A stretch of DNA of 64,000 nucleotides from Lucifuga dentata (Eukaryota; Chordata; Actinopteri; Ophidiiformes; Bythitidae). The notes under the pieces were generated by a model, which worked only from the letters and a program-made list of their open reading frames with translations, was not told the DNA's origin and did no database searches. Shown here one piece after another: positions 60,701 through 64,000 of the stretch; positions within the stretch are counted from its first letter, which is position 1, and each line of letters starts with the position of its first letter. The position numbers and the translations under genes were made by a program. The stretch is from contig VXCM01001275.1 of the NCBI GenBank assembly GCA_014773175.1, positions 61,535-125,534 of the forward strand, written 5' to 3'.

Positions 60701-63690
60701 ACACGCCGGGCGCTCAGCATGCCTTTATGTACACTCTGTAGGCACACAGACTGTGCACAGTGGATTATCCAGGCTTTTACTAACGCCGTGTGTGTCATTA
60801 AGCACAGGCTTTATCTATAATAAAACTATGCTCAGATGTGCGCTGAGCATAAAACGTGGTGTAAGTGACAGTTTTGATTGGCATTCTTGCCACAGGTGAA
60901 AGAAGGAAAAAAATACAGAGCTAATAAAATAACTGTTGCATTTTTGCAATGCTAAATTTCGCCTTGTATGTGTATATTCTCATTAAGTGATGTAGTTTTT
61001 AATTGACGAGATTTATTCATGCTTAAAATCATGTTCAGTGTAAAAGGACTTTAACTCTTGTGCACTTCTCCACTTGTAGTTTATACGTCAATTGGTGATT
61101 ATTACTTGGTAATTATTGTCTTTATTCTCAGATAGGATTGCTGGTTGAATTAGATTTTGTTCATTGCATGGCAGCTGTCATTTAAATAATACTTAGAAGA
61201 CTGAATCAGTTGCAGCTTTGGGCAAAGGCATTGCCACTCAACCACAGATAAGGAATTTATTGAACCTCTGCTGTTGTTCCTGTAACTGCATTGCTATTTT
61301 TTTCTCCTGACAAAAAGGATCAAAGATGACTGAGTACTTTGATTACTTAACTCTGAGCAGACTGCAATAAATTGCATCTGTTCGGTGTGAAGAGCCATAA
61401 GGCAGCTTTCTGAATCAAAATCCTCCACCGACACGTCTGTTCTGTTTTAACCCTAAAATACCAAGATGCCGGTGCTAAAAGATACAGTCAAACAATAACA
61501 AACTTTGTATTAATAAGGTAAACATCTTAACTCCAGAAAAAAATGACCACATTTCTGACAGCACTGATTATACACACATAAGGAATTCACACTGCAATCG
61601 TGTGTAAGATGGAGATTGGGCTTTTAAATGATGGATTACATCAACCTCATGGCTTGCTTACAGCATTTTTATTTTGTTTTATGGGCAACATATGTGTAAT
61701 AAGCGTCTGTTGCTGTTGAAAACATTTTTGTCTCTTGTTTTTCCTCTCCAATAACACTGTTTTACATTAGATGTCTTTTCACATTAATCTTTCACCAGAC
61801 TCTCAAACTTGAAGTACAATATTTTTCACGCAGTGTGCTTTTGGTCATTGCGTTCCCAGCCTTTTTTTCCCCTTTAATTAGAAATGTCTGTATATTATTG
61901 AATGCAGAATATAACTGTTGCATGATGTTCTAGAGCAGTTCTTATCTTTAGCCTTTTAAGCCTCATCATATTAAAAAATAATTGGAAATTAGACATGTTG
62001 TTATCCTGGTGAGATCAGTTACATATGCATTACTGATGTAGCACTCTTAAATGAATGAAGATTGTCTTGATGATGGCCTTATTAAAAAAAACAAATGTGT
62101 TTGCCAACACAGATAACACACTGCATATCTATGCATTTTTAATGGCTCTGTCAGGAATAATAACATCAGTATCAGTCCCATCAACAGCATTATATGTAAT
62201 CACACATCCATGGCTACAATAAATAAACATTTTCCATTATCATATCTTAAGGTGTGATTAGAGATTGAACAGAATGGAATATGAAATAAACAAAACCAAA
62301 AAATCATTCACAAATCCTCGGAGTATGGGAATAGGTATTTGCTCAAAAGTCCAGTCCATATTCAAATGAGCTCATTATGTAGTCTCAGTCACGAATAGCC
62401 TTTACATATACTAGATTATAATAGGTGGTTGCTAAAGTTTGGATGTAAATCTCATTATTGGAGCGTATTTGGGAATGTATCAGTCTTCCTTTTCTGGTGC
62501 AGAAATCACGCTCGCAGCGGCATCCAGAGACAGCCTCATCATGTAAATCGCTGAGTGGCTTTAGTATGTACATATTTTAACATGTTAATCTCTCTGACAG
62601 ACCAAACAAAATGCTGACGAGGCCTTCTCCCATCGGTGCTTTGTATCGCCAAAGCTTAATAGCATGCACGCCTCGCTCCGTCAGAAACCAAAGATAAATA
62701 AATCATTTTATTCAATAATATTTAAAACAGACCTTGTCAGTTGTACACAAGATTGTCTAAACAGTTACAAATCAGAACAGTATCACCGTCTCCTTTGAAT
62801 TTAAGTTCTGTCGGTGCTACAAGCTGCTATAGGTGGTAAAACTCACAACAAAAATGCACCAAATTTCTCTATATTTTGGCTGTCTGATCTCACTGGTTTT
62901 TCCCAGAGGATTAAAGTAGTTTTTGGCTAAACAACACTTGTTTTTCTTTTCTTTTTTTTTTTTTTTTTTTTTTTAACTTCTGACTTCATCCTTGGAAAGA
63001 ATTCCATCTGCACTGGTTGTCAGGTAACTGTGCCGACACATCTGCGGCTGGTTTGGGAGCAGTGCAGCTGTGACCTCTGGTTTGATGTGTAAAAAGAAAA
63101 CATCTAATATGGCATTCACCATCTGCAGAGACCAGGGGGAGAGTGGAGGAGGGAGNGGGAGGGAGGGAGCGAGAGGCAGGCATGTAGATAGAATAGAACC
63201 CTGCCATTTGTTCTTGCTGTCACTGGCTGCAATGGGAGGAAAAACACTGTATTTGTTTTGCACTCATGCATCGGCTGCCTCCACATTCTCTTCACTGGAA
63301 TAGAAGCTTGGACAAGATAAACAAAGCCTGGGGCTGTTTCACTCACGCCGAATGACAAATCTTTTTTTCTTTGAATGGAAACATTTTCGAATACATCTGT
63401 TATGAAATAAATTTCATTTGCAGAGGTAGAAACTAAATTTATGCAAGTATTACAACACCACATTTAGTTAGTTACTTTGCAGGTTCAAATTTTTCAGTCT
63501 TTCCTTCCTTTTTCCCCCCCATTTTGTCTTTTCCTTCTTCCTTTCATTCTTCATGCTTTGCCCTACTTCTTTGCTCCATCTGCTTTCCATTTTTTTCTTA
63601 CTTCTTTCCTTCACTTGTCCTTCTCTAATATTTATTTATTTATTTACTTGCTTTTTCTTCAGACAATAGTGTTGGTTGAAACAATGAATT
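60701..63690. other. Non-coding stretch with homopolymers and a pyrimidine block
   Basis: Poly-T at 62953-62974, a purine-rich run with an N at 63156 (63133-63178), and a C/T-biased block at 63496-63665. Open frames across the N at 63156 are low-complexity. No gene is supported. Confidence 0.5.
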
Positions 63691-64000
63691 ATGAAGGACC
63701 ACACCGACCATTTTGCATGTTTGAGCCTAATATATTCAATTTTCATACGTGTTATGTTCCTGACTATAATTTCCCAAACGATAAAACCCTATTTCAGCTT
63801 TCCTGATATTTTGCAAAATCTCTTAATCTTTCAAAATCAAATATTCAAGCGATACACCCACCTTAAAAATTGATGTTTCACCTGCTAATAGTCACGCAGC
63901 TTTATGAAGTCATGGTCGTTTAAATTTTTCAATAAACGCAGGTTTTCTTTTGGGACTATATTCCCCGGTGGAGATATACATTCACTCCATGCTTTTTATT
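63691..64000 (-). mobile_element. TTAA-type MITE, copy G (inverted), cut by window end
   Basis: The TIR AGGACCACACCGACCATTTT begins at 63695. It continues TTGAGCCTAATATATTCAAT and then the reverse-orientation interior (TCTTAATCTTTCAAAATCAA, GTTTCACCTGCTAATAG, GGGACTATATTCCC). The flanking TTAA has decayed to TTATGA. The sequence is close to copies B and E in its TIR. The other end lies beyond 64000. Confidence 0.78.

Overview
This is vertebrate nuclear DNA, most likely from a teleost (ray-finned) fish. It is AT-rich and full of (CA)n, (CT)n and (AAT)n microsatellites. It holds relics of the DNA transposon superfamilies typical of fish genomes: Tc1/mariner, hAT, PIF/Harbinger and TTAA-targeting miniature elements. 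No complete protein-coding gene, rRNA, tRNA, CRISPR array or bacterial operon can be supported. Open reading frames are short, lack introns and conserved domains, and mostly arise from low-complexity sequence. The window reads as the inside of a very large intron or as a gene-poor intergenic region.

Layout. 1-6.2 kb: a Tc1-type miniature element with TIRs (90-417), a truncated TTAA element (about 1262-1485) and an unexplained minus-strand ORF with one hydrophobic stretch (3265-3570). 6.2-7.3 kb: a hAT relic with a decayed BED/CGGBP1-like zinc finger. 7.3-17 kb: single-copy-looking DNA, TTAA copy B, and two assembly junctions with duplicated flanks. 17-18.3 kb: the 3' part of a broken Tc1-like transposase, an unidentified segment, and a dispersed repeat. 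18.3-30 kb: TTAA copy C, a degenerate teleost repeat and a perfect 52-bp palindrome. 30-39 kb: a second Tc1-type miniature element, an (AAT)n array, and TTAA copies D and E, the latter nested in an older repeat. 39-52 kb: TTAA copy F, a possible 43-bp microexon, long (CA)n arrays, and the best candidate internal exon (51926-52008, plus strand). 52-64 kb: (CT)n, (CA)n and an alternating TA/CA/GTA tract, a frameshifted Harbinger transposase relic, and TTAA copy G running off the window end.

The strongest repeated structure is the TTAA family: seven copies in both orientations, about 500-650 bp when full length, with TIRs of roughly 80 bp and a TTAA at both ends of five copies. It carries no visible coding capacity. 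The second systematic signal is technical: 13 single-N positions, four of which sit between perfect 62-67 bp direct repeats. This is what unmerged overlapping contig ends look like. I found no evidence of a new multi-gene system. The items worth experimental or database follow-up are the two candidate exons, the TTAA family and the perfect palindrome.
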